This document shows positions 24,802 to 24,910 of a stretch of 24,910 nucleotides of DNA, piece by piece. A program made the position numbers and the translations under genes. Location: contig NZ_JAAVGY010000038.1 of the NCBI RefSeq assembly GCF_014799995.1, positions 1 to 24,910 of the forward strand, given 5' to 3'. Every line of letters starts with the position of its first letter. Positions within the stretch are counted from its first letter, which is position 1. This stretch comes from Helicobacter sp. (GTDB lineage Bacteria > Campylobacterota > Campylobacteria > Campylobacterales > Helicobacteraceae). Below the pieces are notes generated by a model. The model was not told where the DNA came from. It searched no databases and was given only the letters and a program-made list of their open reading frames with translations.

Positions 24802-24910
24802 TTATTTCTTCAACTTCCCTTTTAACTCACGCACTTTTTTGAAAAAGGCAAGGTAAGCAAATAATTTGCCCCCCCCCCCGCACAGAATTAGCAGTGATGA
24901 AAGTTTTGCC
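24802..24910 (-). CDS. 3' end of a minus-strand gene with a G11 tract (probably phase-variable)
   Basis: The gene enters from the right and ends at TAA 24804-24802. The frame ending there reads KLFAYLAFFKKVRELKGKLK near its end, a basic, hydrophobic C-terminus seen in surface glycosyltransferases of these bacteria. In that frame the DNA before the tract reads KLSSLLILC. In another open frame it reads GKTFITANSVR, which looks more protein-like and would run past the tract into CLPCLFQKSA and a TGA. So tract length would choose the C-terminus or switch the gene. The function is not established from 36 codons. It is probably chromosomal. Confidence 0.5.
   Translation of the reverse strand, partial: AKLSSLLILCGGGGKLFAYLAFFKKVRELKGKLKK
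24869..24879. repeat. C11 (G11 on the minus strand) homopolymer tract
   Basis: Eleven consecutive C residues lie within the coding end of the minus-strand gene. In Helicobacter and Campylobacter, G/C tracts of this length change size by slipped-strand mispairing and switch genes on and off. Confidence 0.9.

Noticed and set aside
24519..24910. rRNA operon leader, because of the strong promoter.
   Set aside because: No 16S, 23S or 5S rRNA sequence follows, and a minus-strand coding end begins at 24804.

Overview
The window is an AT-rich stretch of a prophage from a Campylobacterota genome, most like an enterohepatic Helicobacter. The reasons are codon use, A/G-rich ribosome binding sites, a toxin-domain style I associate with Helicobacter prophages (read from memory of the families), and a G11 tract of the kind used for phase variation at the right edge. 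The left edge lies inside the large terminase gene. The right edge lies inside what is probably a chromosomal gene. No integrase, repressor or attachment site can be seen.

Layout: (i) 1-2482 holds the 3' part of the terminase, a tiny coiled-coil gene, a secreted endonuclease I that looks like cargo, and a candidate inner-membrane spanin. (ii) 2472-4223 is the portal gene. (iii) 4233-16199 is one 3988-codon gene for a giant polyvalent protein. It carries a glycine-zipper-like membrane segment, two barnase/EndoU/colicin-like (PBECR/BECR) nuclease modules, a ddrB-like ParB domain, an N6-adenine methyltransferase and an SNF2-type helicase. Its position among virion genes suggests that, like P1 DarB, it is packaged and enters the host with the DNA. 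Nested in another frame at 10162-10566 is a 134-codon ORF with a strong ribosome binding site, opposite a linker-like stretch of the giant protein. (iv) 16170-18355 looks like a third BECR module cut in two. Between the halves sits a very AT-rich, tightly coupled three-gene cassette: a TIGR04255-like protein, an unknown protein and a UPF0332/HEPN-like protein. This is the best candidate for an undescribed defence or toxin-antitoxin system. (v) 18467-23316 encodes a scaffold-like protein, a DUF4043/N4 gp56-type coat protein, a decoration-like protein and two further virion or ejection candidates. (vi) 23329-23894 has two small minus-strand genes. (vii) 23895-24801 is non-coding as far as I can see, with a consensus sigma-70 promoter and a possible small RNA. 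(viii) 24802-24910 is the end of a minus-strand gene carrying the G11 tract.

Two long promoter-like elements with the same internal spacing (2094-2131 and 18404-18441) precede the spanin-portal-giant block and the scaffold-coat block, and may be a phage-specific late promoter. Several virion genes start just after a stop codon that forms part of the ribosome binding site (TAAGGAGAG), as expected for a packed late operon.
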